Of a stretch of 64,000 bases of DNA, positions 55,864 to 64,000 are shown one piece after another. The stretch is from positions 3,534,001 to 3,598,000 of the forward strand of contig NZ_CP048106.1 in NCBI RefSeq assembly GCF_010092985.1. Direction: 5' to 3'. Source of the stretch: Pontibacter pudoricolor (GTDB taxonomy: Bacteria > Bacteroidota > Bacteroidia > Cytophagales > Hymenobacteraceae). Below the pieces are notes generated by a model. The model was not told the DNA's origin, searched no databases, and was given only the letters and a program-made list of their open reading frames with translations. The translations under genes were made by a program, and so were the position numbers. The first letter of the stretch is position 1; each line of letters opens with the position of its first letter.

Positions 55864-56769
55864 CTATACCGCGTCTTCGTCAGGTAGTATTTCCACATCC
55901 TGCACCAGTACAAAGTTTTCGATTTCGCGGGCTCTTGGGGTGTTGGCCAGTCCGCCTTCGGCTGTTTCCTTGTATTTGCGTTCCATGCTTTCGCCCACTT
56001 CGCCGAGGGCTGCCACGCATTGGTCTACAGGTATTACAGGGTCTACACCGGCAATGGCCAGCTGCGACGATGAATAGGCAATAGCTGCCGCACTGGCATT
56101 ACGTACGATGCAGGGAACTTCTACCAAGCCTGCAACCGGGTCGCACACCAGGCCAAGCATACATTGTATCGTTATAGCTACGGCATTAAAAACCTGGTCT
56201 ACGTTACCGCCCAGGCAGTAAACAATGCCTCCGGCAGCCATGGCAGCAGCGCTACCTGTTTCGGCCTGGCAACCGCCCACGGCACCGGCCAGCGAAGCGT
56301 TCTGCTCAATAATAAGCGCGATACCTGCCGCAACCAGCAAGGCTTCGTGTATTTTTCTGTCCTCCAGGCCATGCAGGTCTTGTAAGGTGGTAAATGTACC
56401 CGGCAAAATGCCTGATGCACCTGCCGTAGGAGCAGCCACCACACGGCCCATGCACGAGTTTACTTCCTTTGCGCCCAAAGCCCGCGACACCAGCATCTGG
56501 AACTCCGGCGACAATACCGTTACCGGCGAGTTGGCCACTTTTTTAGCGCTGTTATTTACCATGCCCGAGCGCGACGTCATGTTTTCGGTGAGGCCGGTTT
56601 TTACGGCGTCCTTCATCACTTCGTAAGCTTTGGCAATATTTTCCCAGATAAATTCTTCGGTGCGGCCCTTCTGCTCAATTTCGTATTCGAGTACAGCCTG
56701 ATATAATGGTTCGCCGGTTTCAGCGCAATGCTTGCCCCAGCTCTTAAAATCGTTGAATAATAATGACAT
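55864..56769 (-). CDS. L-serine ammonia-lyase (iron-sulfur type), alpha subunit-like
   Basis: The 301-residue protein is the SDH-alpha domain: TSRSGMVNNSAKK, CMGRVVAAPTAGASGILPG, LAGAVGGCQAETGSAAAMAAGG and LVCDPVAGLVEVPCIVRN, with cysteines likely to hold the 4Fe-4S cluster. It converts serine to pyruvate and ammonia. The N-terminal beta domain is absent, so a separate beta subunit gene should exist elsewhere, or the enzyme is of the two-gene type. Rich in the AT-GC mix of its neighbours, and no AACTATAG. Confidence 0.92.
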   Translation of the reverse strand: MSLLFNDFKSWGKHCAETGEPLYQAVLEYEIEQKGRTEEFIWENIAKAYEVMKDAVKTGLTENMTSRSGMVNNSAKKVANSPVTVLSPEFQMLVSRALGAKEVNSCMGRVVAAPTAGASGILPGTFTTLQDLHGLEDRKIHEALLVAAGIALIIEQNASLAGAVGGCQAETGSAAAMAAGGIVYCLGGNVDQVFNAVAITIQCMLGLVCDPVAGLVEVPCIVRNASAAAIAYSSSQLAIAGVDPVIPVDQCVAALGEVGESMERKYKETAEGGLANTPRAREIENFVLVQDVEILPDEDAV

Positions 56770-56970
56770 ACGTATTTCCTTTTATGTATCTGCCACCTTA
56801 ACAGCAGGGCGTTAAAGATAATTTAAATTTCAGGAACACCCTATAGTTTGCGCCCATACTATAACAACAGCGGAGGGCGGATTTGTTCTGAGCAGCACTT
56901 GGTATGTTTACGCAAACCAGCGGTTTCTTCCTGCGTTAGTCATCAGGTACAACAGGCACAACTATAAACT

Positions 56971-57255
56971 ATGAGCAGCAACTATAAACATGTATCCATG
57001 AGGGTCTTTGGAAAAGTGCAGGGCGTGTTTTTCAGGGCCAGCACCCAGGAGAAAGCCGAAGCATTAGGCCTGACCGGTTTTGTGCAGAACGAACCCGACG
57101 GTACTGTTTACCTGGAAGCCGAAGGCAACCCCGAAACTATAAAACAACTGGAAGACTGGGCGCACCAGGGCCCAAGCCGTGCGAAGGTCGAGAAAGTGGA
57201 GGTGAAGGAGTTAGGTGAGTTGGAGGGTTTTGAGAAGTTTGAGCAGCGGAGGTGA
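56971..57255 (+). CDS. acyP: Acylphosphatase
   Basis: The 94-residue protein matches acylphosphatase: VFGKVQGVFFRASTQEKAEALGLTGFVQN contains the phosphate-binding loop with the conserved Arg (about residue 23) and the Asn (about 41), followed by PDGTVYLEAEGNPE. It hydrolyses acyl phosphates and is often found as a small stand-alone gene. Start MSSNYKH is the first ATG after a gap. Confidence 0.93.
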   Translation: MSSNYKHVSMRVFGKVQGVFFRASTQEKAEALGLTGFVQNEPDGTVYLEAEGNPETIKQLEDWAHQGPSRAKVEKVEVKELGELEGFEKFEQRR

Positions 57256-57320
57256 AGATTAGGGGGATATAATATTAAATTTTACTAATTTAATATTATA
57301 ATCAAATATTCAAATACATT

Positions 57321-58414
57321 ATGGCTCATAGGTTACCCAAAGCTGTAAAGAGATGTGTAGAAAAGGCTACTGATTCTGCTTTGCTTGCAGTTGAACTTTA
57401 TAACAAACCTGCAATAAAATTCAAATCTGGAGGCTTTATAGTCTTAATGATTATTTCTTGGACAGCATTATTTCATGCTGTTATCTTTAAGAGGAAGAAA
57501 AAGCCATTTTATAAAGAAAAGAATAGGTTTTTGAAAAGAGATGGTGACTATTGTTATTGGGAGCTTGACAAATGTTTGGGAGAGTATTTTGGCAGTGATA
57601 CGACTAATGCTATAAGAAAGAATCTAGAGTTCTTTATCCCTTTACGCAATATAATTGAGCATAAATCATTACCAGAAATAGATTCCGACATATTTGCCGA
57701 ATGCCAAGCGATGGTATTGAATTTCGATAAGATTATTGAGAAAGAATTTGGTAAAGAGTATTGTATACGAGAGAGTTTATCTTTTTCACTACAGTTATAT
57801 CCATCGGCAAAAAGCCTAATCGATGCTGTAGTATCTAACCCACAAACTAAGCCCGCTGCCGATTTTATAAAGAAATACAGAAGTTCAATTTCTACTGAAA
57901 CTTTAAGTAGTGGAGACTATGCTTTTAAAGCTTTCCTAATACAGGTAGCTAATCATAAATCTGCCAATGCATTACCTATTCAATTTATCTCATATGATAA
58001 ATTAAGCCAACAAGAAAAAATAATATTGAACGAGTAGCTGCCTTAGTTAAAAACAAACATATCCCCGTCTCAAATTTAGATTTATTAAAACCTTCAACAG
58101 TAGTTAAGAATGTTCAACTTGGTTTAGGTAATAAGAAAATTAATCGTCGTGGTAGTATGATTGACATGTTTACAATGGATACCCACACTAGATGTTGGAA
58201 GAAATATGAAGTTAGGCCTGATAATGGAGCCTCAAATCCAACTATAACTAAATCTGAGTTTTGTGTTTTTGACTTGCCTAATTCTCAATACTTATATTCT
58301 ACAAGTTGGGTGGATTTCCTGATTGAGAAACTTTCATCTCCTATAGAGTATGATAGTTTGTACCTAAGGATACTTGAAGATAGCCCGATTGTAGAAGCTG
58401 ACCTAATTTCATAG
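57321..58414 (+). pseudogene. Frameshifted DUF3644 (HEPN-type) protein gene
   Basis: The 5' part reads 238 residues and stops at 58037. The 3' part continues in a -1 frame from about 58019 and gives another 131 residues, including NIERVAALVKNKHIPVSN and HTRCWKKYEVRPDNGASNP, which are typical of the C-terminal DUF3644 region. The join lies in a run of six A (58015-58020); one extra A would restore a protein of about 364 residues. The 5' part has an RX4H motif (Arg109, His114) of HEPN RNases. The segment is far more AT-rich than its neighbours, pointing to horizontal origin. A sequencing error or a true mutation cannot be told apart here. Confidence 0.7.
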
Positions 58415-58471
58415 TCTAACATTTAATAATGCTCCACACCCTTGTAGTGTAAACTATAAAACTATAACGCT

Positions 58472-59050
58472 ATGACTACTTTAGAGCAACTTTCGCAAAC
58501 CAACAGCCAACTGCAGCAAACTATAGTACATGAGTTTTCGGCACTGGATCTTGCTGCTCTGAACTATAAGCCAACTTCCGAAAGCTGGAGCATACTGGAA
58601 TGCCTGGAGCACCTTAACCGCTACAGCCAATACTATAACCCAGCCCTTGCCAGGGCTATTGCCGATAACTCCGATGGCAGCAATGTCGCTACTATTACCT
58701 ATAGTTGGCTAGGAAAGAAGTCGCTGGACATGGTGCGCCCACAGAACGGCAAAAAACACAAAACAGTAAAGCACATGAATCCTGCTAATAGTGCGTTAGG
58801 CCTGGCAACTATAGAAGCATTTCTAAAGCATCAGCAGGAATTACAAAGACTGCTGCAAGCCGCTAAAAACTCCAACCTGAACAAAAAAGCCATCCCTGTC
58901 GAATTCTTTAAGCTACTTAAAATGCGTATCGGCGAAACACTGGAATTTATAGTTATGCACCAGGAACGCCACGTACAGCAGGCTTTAAAAGTAAAACAGC
59001 AGGCAGGCTATAGTGAAGGCAGCAGCCTGAGTTTGATTGCTGGTTGTTAA
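58472..59050 (+). CDS. DinB-family protein
   Basis: The 192-residue four-helix-bundle protein has a first helix with TTLEQLSQTNSQLQQTIVHEF, then ESWSILECLEHLNRYSQYY with the His that is usually a metal ligand, and near the C-terminus FIVMHQERHVQQALKV, whose two His match the typical HxxxH pair. Family members include thiol transferases and DNA-damage-induced proteins; the activity here is unknown. The last ten residues or so lie in repeat-like DNA (TTGATTGCTGGTTGTTAATT), so the original end may have differed. Confidence 0.82.
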   Translation: MTTLEQLSQTNSQLQQTIVHEFSALDLAALNYKPTSESWSILECLEHLNRYSQYYNPALARAIADNSDGSNVATITYSWLGKKSLDMVRPQNGKKHKTVKHMNPANSALGLATIEAFLKHQQELQRLLQAAKNSNLNKKAIPVEFFKLLKMRIGETLEFIVMHQERHVQQALKVKQQAGYSEGSSLSLIAGC

Positions 59051-59093
59051 TTGTTGATTGTTAGTCATAAATACTTGCAGCACTATTACACCT

Positions 59094-59172
59094 GTCATTT
59101 CGAGCCAAAGCGAGAAATCTATTTAGAATTTAAGATAGATCTCTCATTACATTCGAGATGACAAGATAAGCT
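59094..59172. repeat. TCATTTCGA-type inverted element
   Basis: Begins TGTCATTTCGAGCC and ends CATTCGAGATGACA, two inverted ends about 65 bp apart, with GAGAAATCTAT and ATAGATCTCTCA in the middle also complementary. It resembles a small MITE-like element. Related units are at 53.3, 55.7 and 60.75 kb. Confidence 0.65.
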
Positions 59173-59242
59173 ATAGCAGATCAAGTCACTCTTTGAAGGG
59201 GTTAGGAGGATGACAACGTTGCAGGATAACAATCAATAATTA

Positions 59243-60655
59243 TCAACCAACTATAACCTCTTCCTTTTCGCCGGTATTCAGGTCTATTTTAAAGAGCTGG
59301 TGGCTGTTGGTGCTGGTTACCCATAGTTTACCATTCAGGAAAATGAGGTCGTTGGGTTCTTGGAGGCCTTTGGCTAAGGTGTGGATGCGGTTACGGCTCA
59401 GGTCGAGCACTTTTACTTTACCATTGTAGGTATCGGCAATGTACACGTCGCTGTCTATTATCTCTACGCCCACGCAATGCTGCAGCAGCGCATCATCCAC
59501 GTCACCATCCACATCCCCGAAATCGAATAAGCCTCTGCCAAGCGGTGTGCGAACTATAGCGGTGCTTAAATTTATCGTCCGAATAGCGCTGGCTTCGGCG
59601 TCAGCTACAAATAATACATCTCCGCTTATGGACAATCCGCTGGGCTGGTTAAAAGCAGCTTCGAGCAGAGGCCCGTCTGTAAGGGCTTCGCGCCCGGAAC
59701 CTGCAAAACGGTATACTTCGCCGGTTTCCAGGTCCATGCGCAGTACCTGGTGGTTGCCGGCGCTGGCAATAAACATATTTTGCCCGTGAATAAGCAGGTC
59801 CCAGGGGCTGTTCGGGTTTACAGGTTCGCCATCCTTCTCATCCAGGAAATAATACGCCAGTTCGCCGGTACCTGCTGCGGTTGTTACCATTTTGTGTTTC
59901 AGGTCTACCTTCCGGATAGCGTTGTTTTTGGCATCGGCAATGTAAAGTGTGTCGTTGTGCAGGGCCAGTCCGTGCGGTTCGTAAAAAGTAGCATCTGCAT
60001 AGCCGCCGTTATTAAAGCCCTGTTCCCCGCTGCCAATTGTCTCCAGTATTTGCCCTTGTTGGTTCAGTTTCAAAACGCGGTTGTGCCCGCTGTCAGAAAG
60101 ATAAATATTGCCCTCGTTGTCGCTGATGAGTTTGGATGGGAAGGATAAAATAGTGCTTTCGCTATGCTCCACGTGGAAACGGACAGGCTTATAGTTCAGC
60201 GAGTCTTTAAATTCATCTTTCAGTCGTTGGATGTAGGGGTGCACGGTATCGTAAACGCCTTCGCCGGCATGTTGCCCTACCACTTTTCCGTTCGGGTCTA
60301 TCAGAACTATCGTTGGCCAGGCTTTTATACCATATTGGTCCCATAGTTTATAGTCGGCGTCGTTCACTACCGGGTGCTCAATCCCGAATTTCCGGATAGC
60401 CTGCTTTATAGTTTCGCTTTGCTTTTCGGCATCGAATTTAGCCGAGTGCACGCCTATCACCGCCAGCACATCTTTATATTCTTCTTCCAGTCGTTTCAGG
60501 TCGGGCACAATATGCTGGCAGTTGATACACCCGAATGTCCAGAAATCCAGTAGCACAATTTTGCCCCGCAGGTCTTTGATAGACCATTCCCGGTCGGTGT
60601 TCAGCCAGCCGTGGGCAGTAGTTAGGTCCGGAGCATTTACGCGGCCTGTCAGCAT
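59243..60655 (-). CDS. Thioredoxin-like protein with NHL repeats (NHLRC2-like)
   Basis: The 470-residue protein has an N-terminal thioredoxin fold (about residues 10-150) with the redox-like site FGCINCQH (Cys-Ile-Asn-Cys), and a C-terminal six-bladed NHL propeller (about 165-465) with repeated patterns such as ISDSGHNRVLKLNQQG, VADAEASAIRTINL and IADTYNGKVKVLDL. This domain order matches NHLRC2-type proteins. Its partner and reaction are not known; a thiol-redox role in the cytosol or periplasm is possible. No signal peptide is visible. Confidence 0.9.
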   Translation of the reverse strand: MLTGRVNAPDLTTAHGWLNTDREWSIKDLRGKIVLLDFWTFGCINCQHIVPDLKRLEEEYKDVLAVIGVHSAKFDAEKQSETIKQAIRKFGIEHPVVNDADYKLWDQYGIKAWPTIVLIDPNGKVVGQHAGEGVYDTVHPYIQRLKDEFKDSLNYKPVRFHVEHSESTILSFPSKLISDNEGNIYLSDSGHNRVLKLNQQGQILETIGSGEQGFNNGGYADATFYEPHGLALHNDTLYIADAKNNAIRKVDLKHKMVTTAAGTGELAYYFLDEKDGEPVNPNSPWDLLIHGQNMFIASAGNHQVLRMDLETGEVYRFAGSGREALTDGPLLEAAFNQPSGLSISGDVLFVADAEASAIRTINLSTAIVRTPLGRGLFDFGDVDGDVDDALLQHCVGVEIIDSDVYIADTYNGKVKVLDLSRNRIHTLAKGLQEPNDLIFLNGKLWVTSTNSHQLFKIDLNTGEKEEVIVG

Positions 60656-60747
60656 GGTTTTTTATAGATTGATCATTGAGTTTATAATTACCCGGTTAGA
60701 AGTGGAAAGGTTTTTTTGCTATAGTTTGTAGCACTAAATATATTGTG

Positions 60748-60862
60748 TCATTTCGAGCATTCTTGAGACGTGAGTTGAGAAGAGCCAGTGTAGTCGAGAA
60801 ACATTATGTGTTCTATAGTTTATCTTTTGTCATTTCGAACAAAGTGAGAAATCTATCTCTGC
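60748..60862. repeat. TCATTTCGA-type element copies
   Basis: Two TGTCATTTCGA starts (about 60747 and 60829), with CATTCTTGAGACGTGAG shared in inverted form with the 55.7-kb unit, and GTGAGAAATCTATCTCT shared with the 59.1-kb unit. Confidence 0.6.
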
Positions 60863-61181
60863 TAATAGTTGAGGAGTACATTCTATAGTTAGCTATAGTT
60901 GCAATTGTAACCAAGCCTTTTCTTTCATAGCCGTCTTCAATCCTGGGAGCTCTACTTATCTATCGTTTCAATCTGGCTTTGGTGCCCTCACGGCCGGGAG
61001 GCCCCGTCTTCGGGCATCGCGCTGCTGCTTTCTTGCTACCCTCGCTCTGCTCGGGTTGCCTGACGGCACTGCAACAAAGCAAAGGCGCTCAACCCAAAGA
61101 CTGCGATCAGTTCGATAGTAATTTTTATAGTTGAGTGATAAGCTATAGTTGTATTGCTTTACCGTGGTAGTAGTTCCGTAG

Positions 61182-61201
61182 GGACAGGTCGCGACCTGTC
61201 C
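61182..61201. repeat. Perfect 20-bp palindrome
   Basis: GGACAGGTCGCGACCTGTCC is self-complementary over its full length. It could be a REP core or a protein-binding site. Confidence 0.8.
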
Positions 61202-61317
61202 GCTCAACAGGCTGTAACTATAGCAAACTCAGATTTCTCCCGCAGGTCGAAATGACAGCTCGAAAACTAATAGTGAAATTGTTCCCTTGAGGGCATGGCC
61301 GTTTCATTCCCTAATTC

Positions 61318-61439
61318 GCCCTCGCTCGCGTCCCGCGAGTGTGAGTTACCTTCGGACTCTGGCCGCTTTAACCTGTGCCTGAGGCACAAGTGGCGGGACG
61401 CCACTATGTAATTCACACTCGCGGGACGCGAGCGAGGGC
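61318..61439. repeat. Inverted pair of REP units related to the RAYT ends
   Basis: Left 61318-61344 and right 61413-61439 are perfect 27-bp inverted copies matching the core of the RAYT arms (CTCGCG-TCC-CGCGAG). The left unit continues with TTACCTTCGGACTCTGGCCG, a variant of the rest of the RAYT arm. GTGGCGGGACGCCAC (61390-61404) sits between them, as at 42.38 kb. No transposase lies between the arms. Confidence 0.8.
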
Positions 61440-61815
61440 AGAGTGACAGGACGTAAAGTACTAACAGAATTGTCCCCTTGAGGACAAGTGAGAACGGGAG
61501 CTCGAAACTTGCGAGCCAGGCTCAGCAGGGTATGTCAAACGGAAACTATAGAACTATAGCTAGACTATCACAACAGCAGAAATTCCCCTCTTGGGAGGGG
61601 CAGGGGTGGGTTAAAACGCCAAATATAGCACTACAACCTGAACTATACCAAAGTCCAAAAGCTCCTTCCCCTGTTTTTAGGGAAGGGGTAAAATGCCAAC
61701 TATAGATATATAAATCCAACTATAGCAACATCAGAAATTCCCCTCCCGAGAGGAGCAGGGGCTTATATCTTTGCTTTAGCCAGACACTACCAGGAGCTTC
61801 GCACGGTGCCACATC

Positions 61816-61861
61816 TTAATCCTGAAAATCTTAAAATCCTGTAAATCCTGATTCAGACAAA
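61816..61861. repeat. AATCCTG family dispersed repeat
   Basis: Tandem AATCCTG/AATCTT units ending in AAATCCTGATTCAGACAA, matching the copies at 3.5 and 12.4 kb. Confidence 0.75.
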
Positions 61862-61913
61862 TACCCTCTCCCGTGAATTTAACCCGGCACGGGCGGGGTA
61901 ATTAATTTTATCG

Positions 61914-61921
61914 TAAATTTG
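61914..61921 (+). promoter_or_regulatory. Candidate -7 box (TAAATTTG) upstream of nuoA
   Basis: A perfect TAnnTTTG match 17 bp before the nuoA start codon; the upstream -33 position is GC-rich and has no TTTG. Confidence 0.45.
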
Positions 61922-61938
61922 TGTAAACACGGCTAACT

Positions 61939-62457
61939 ATGGCGGAAACCTATGCTTCAGATTTTGGAACGATCCTGCTTTTTCTGGTAGGTGGGGCCAT
62001 ATTTGTGGCCATCGGCCTGCTAACGGCAAAGATGATTCGCCCGAGCCGGCCAAACGCTGAGAAGCTGACAACCTACGAATCGGGGGAAGAGCCTATTGGC
62101 AACTCGTGGGTGCAGTTTAACCCGCGCTTTTACGTAGTGGCGCTGATCTTCATTATTTTCGATGTGGAGCTGGCCTTTTTGTTTCCGTGGGCAACGGTGT
62201 TTGGCCGCAGAGACCTGATTGAAGCAACTGATGGCACGTGGGGTTGGTTCTCGTTGATCGAGATGTTTATTTTTATCGGTATACTGGTACTCGGTTTGGC
62301 GTATGCCTGGGCAAAAGGCCATTTAGACTGGATAAAACCTGCTCCGATTATACCTAAAAGCCGCTCTAAAATACCTGCCGACCTATACCAGCGCGTAAAC
62401 GAACGTAACTATAACAGTAAGGCAAGAGAAGAAGGGCAAAGGACAAACAAACTATAG
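61939..62457 (+). CDS. nuoA: NADH-quinone oxidoreductase subunit A
   Basis: The 172-residue membrane subunit has three transmembrane helices (about residues 10-30, 68-90 and 103-122), the conserved [36 protein letters not shown] block, and a longer basic C-terminal tail (about 130-172) than the typical 120-residue NuoA. It is part of the membrane arm of complex I near the quinone site. First nuo gene; nuoB starts 46 bp downstream after a repeat tract. Confidence 0.95.
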   Translation: MAETYASDFGTILLFLVGGAIFVAIGLLTAKMIRPSRPNAEKLTTYESGEEPIGNSWVQFNPRFYVVALIFIIFDVELAFLFPWATVFGRRDLIEATDGTWGWFSLIEMFIFIGILVLGLAYAWAKGHLDWIKPAPIIPKSRSKIPADLYQRVNERNYNSKAREEGQRTNKL

Positions 62458-62503
62458 TTTACCCGAGTCATTCATCATTATTCACTAATCATTATTCATT
62501 ATT

Positions 62504-63019
62504 TTGGATAAAACCGGAGAAGGCGGCATTGTAATTACCAAACTGGACGACCTGCTGAACTGGGCGCGACTAACCTCGCTGTTCCCGATGGGTTTTGGTC
62601 TGGCTTGCTGTGCCATCGAAATGATGGGCGCCTACGCGTCGGGTTACGACCTGGACCGTTTCGGCATTATACCGCGGGCTTCTCCGAGGCAGTCTGATGT
62701 GATGATTGTGGCTGGCACTGTTACTTTTAAAATGGCTGACCGTGTGCGACGACTATATGAACAAATGCCGGAGCCGCGTTATGTGATATCCATGGGAAGT
62801 TGCTCTAACTGTGGCGGCCCGTATTGGGAGCACGGTTACCACGTGGTAAAAGGCGTAGACCGGATTATACCGGTGGATGTATATGTGCCTGGTTGCCCGC
62901 CACGCCCTGAAGCATTGATCGGAGGTTTCCTGAAACTACAGGAGATCATCCGGCAGGAAACAATACGTGCCCCAAGAGCCGTGCAGCAGATAATGGCAAA
63001 GAGAATGAATAATGTTTAA
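62504..63019 (+). CDS. nuoB: NADH-quinone oxidoreductase subunit B
   Basis: The 171-residue subunit carries the N2 iron-sulfur cluster: adjacent cysteines in [11 protein letters not shown], then [11 protein letters not shown] and [14 protein letters not shown]. It passes electrons to quinone. The start appears to be TTG ([20 protein letters not shown]); no ATG lies ahead of the conserved core. An AT-rich repeat tract (TTCATCATTATTCACTAATC, about 62470-62500) precedes it. Confidence 0.95.
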   Translation: MDKTGEGGIVITKLDDLLNWARLTSLFPMGFGLACCAIEMMGAYASGYDLDRFGIIPRASPRQSDVMIVAGTVTFKMADRVRRLYEQMPEPRYVISMGSCSNCGGPYWEHGYHVVKGVDRIIPVDVYVPGCPPRPEALIGGFLKLQEIIRQETIRAPRAVQQIMAKRMNNV

Positions 63020-63091
63020 TGAGGAATGAATAATTAGACTTCTTACTCTACGGATATTACTCATTAATCATTCCTAATTAATCATTAAGAT

Positions 63092-63688
63092 ATGGAGTTT
63101 GCGGAATTAAGGGATTTTATAGTTGCGAAGTTTGGTGCTGAGGTTATAGTTGCTGAGAAGGCCGATAACCTGCAACCTTACCTGGTGCTGCAAACCGAGC
63201 GCCTCGCCGGCGTTTGCCTGGAACTGCACGACAACGAACAAACCTACTTCGATTTTCTTTCCTGCATTACTGGTATAGATAATGGTTCTGAAGCCGGCAC
63301 GATGGAGGTTGTTTATAACCTGTATTCCATTCCGTACGATCATCACCTGACGCTAAAGGTACAGGTGCCACGTAATACCGAAAACGAACCTATACCTGCC
63401 ATACCAACTATAAGCCACATCTGGCGCACTGCCGACTGGCAGGAACGTGAAATATTTGATCTGCTGGGTATTTACTTTACCAACCACCCCGACATGCGCC
63501 GCATTCTTTGCGCCGCCGACTGGGAAGGCCACCCGCTCCGCAAAGACTATAAACTCCAGGATTACTACCACGGCATTAAAGTGCCCTACGACGAACACAA
63601 CGAGAACAGCGGCTTCCGTGGCGAACCAATCAAGCTTACAAACCACCCGCACGAGCAATTCCCGGACATGCGGGGAAAGCCGGAGTAG
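63092..63688 (+). CDS. nuoC: NADH-quinone oxidoreductase subunit C
   Basis: The 198-residue peripheral subunit shows the 30-kDa family signature HIWRTADWQEREIFDLLGIYFTNHPDMRRIL and ends with the usual GHPLRKDYKLQ block. It is the stand-alone NuoC rather than the NuoCD fusion. The 72-bp gap to nuoB holds AT-rich repeats that share TCATTAATCATT-type phrases with the nuoA-nuoB gap. Confidence 0.95.
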   Translation: MEFAELRDFIVAKFGAEVIVAEKADNLQPYLVLQTERLAGVCLELHDNEQTYFDFLSCITGIDNGSEAGTMEVVYNLYSIPYDHHLTLKVQVPRNTENEPIPAIPTISHIWRTADWQEREIFDLLGIYFTNHPDMRRILCAADWEGHPLRKDYKLQDYYHGIKVPYDEHNENSGFRGEPIKLTNHPHEQFPDMRGKPE

Positions 63689-64000
63689 GGTTATAGTTGG
63701 GGTTTACCCATTTCTGCCCTAGCGAAGGGAAGTTTCTGTATTTGCTATAGTTGTTCTTAGTCCCATAGTTCATGTTGCTGGCGCGAGTCTCCAGACTCGT
63801 GACTTACGATGGTGTTGCGTCTCCCGACGTAACTGGCCTGAAAGGGAAAGCCATTGTCTTAACCGGGATTAAGTGAGATTTAATGGATTTTTAGGATTGG
63901 GCTATAGCTATAGTTTAGGTTATAGTTGCATAGTTGGCGTTTTACCCCATCCCAGCCTTCCCCTTTAAAAGAGGACCCCTACCCCCAGAACAGGGGAAGG
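63689..64000. repeat. Repeat-rich region after nuoC
   Basis: No start of nuoD is seen in the remaining 312 bp. The region has CGAGTCT-CC-AGACTCG (63784-63799), a TTAACCGGGATTAAGTGAGA-type unit, CCATCCCAGCCTTCCCCTTT-type text, and several CTATAG motifs (about 63745 and 63901-63913). Confidence 0.6.

Larger units (their letters stand above)
60656..61938. repeat. 1.28-kb gene-free stretch of mixed repeats
   Basis: Nothing here reads as a gene; short open frames run across repeat arms. In order it holds a TGTCATTTCGA-type unit (60748-60862), a GC-rich hairpin-dense segment (about 60980-61100), a perfect 20-bp palindrome (61182-61201), a REP pair (61318-61439), CCCCTC-rich hairpin repeats (about 61580-61765) and an AATCCTG copy (61816-61861). 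AACTATAG-type motifs are dense (about ten). Confidence 0.75.

Noticed and set aside
58010..58025. Programmed -1 ribosomal frameshift in the DUF3644 gene
   Set aside because: The A run is short, the zero-frame codons (AAA ATA) do not form a proper slippery heptamer and no strong downstream hairpin was seen; mutation or sequencing error is simpler.
60968..61705. Small open frames in the repeat-rich 60.7-61.9 kb region
   Set aside because: They cross hairpin repeats and have no family resemblance or plausible start context.

Overview
The window looks like chromosomal DNA of a Bacteroidota bacterium, most likely of the Cytophagales (Pontibacter/Hymenobacter-like; this placement is inference). 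The signs are a type IX secretion (T9SS) core operon (porP/sprF-like gene, gldK, gldL, gldM, gldN), a SprE/PorW-type lipoprotein, an F-type ATP synthase operon without atpD and atpC, a PafA-type alkaline phosphatase, several protein families typical of Bacteroidota (DUF4271, DUF4286, DUF5686), few Shine-Dalgarno sites, and promoters of the TTTG / TAnnTTTG type.

Layout. 0-13.8 kb: 3' end of a prolyl oligopeptidase gene; a REP-associated tyrosine transposase (RAYT) between perfect 54-bp inverted repeats; acyl-ACP thioesterase; GNAT acetyltransferase; several unknown small proteins; a putative metal (zinc-type) uptake operon (His-rich exported protein, ZnuD-like TonB receptor, small lipoprotein); htpG; a MORN-type lipoprotein; YraN. 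13.9-18.2 kb: lipB, a WecA/MraY-type transferase, DUF4271 and hemD. 18.3-31.1 kb: T9SS core operon, then, convergent to it, sprE, a class A penicillin-binding protein and uvrC. 31.4-37.2 kb: ATP synthase (atpZ, an AtpI-like gene, atpB, E, F, H, A, G). 37.3-50 kb: pafA, ppa, a UbiA-like membrane protein, nnr, a DUF5686 outer-membrane-type protein, a PAP2 phosphatase, ispF, an M28 peptidase and lutB. 50-57.3 kb: an asparagine-synthetase-like protein of the aminoacyl-tRNA-synthetase fold divergent from an AsnC-type regulator, an aminotransferase, DUF4407, a lipoprotein, serine dehydratase and acylphosphatase. 57.3-58.4 kb: an AT-rich, frameshifted HEPN/DUF3644 gene that looks foreign. 58.4-64 kb: DinB protein, thioredoxin-NHL protein, a 1.28-kb gene-free stretch full of repeats, then nuoA, nuoB, nuoC.

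The most striking signal is not a gene. The palindrome AACTATAGTT and its half forms (AACTATAG / CTATAGTT) recur throughout coding and non-coding DNA, roughly 85 times by eye where base composition predicts only a few. It resembles in behaviour the cyanobacterial HIP1 highly iterated palindrome. It is missing as an octamer from the ATP synthase operon, the T9SS core operon and the lipB-hemD stretch, it sits in the loops of several terminators, and in reading frames it often writes Thr/Ala-Ile-Val/Ala with the ATA codon. A second layer consists of several dispersed intergenic repeat families, including REP units related to the ends of the RAYT element. No rRNA, tRNA, CRISPR array or prophage was seen.
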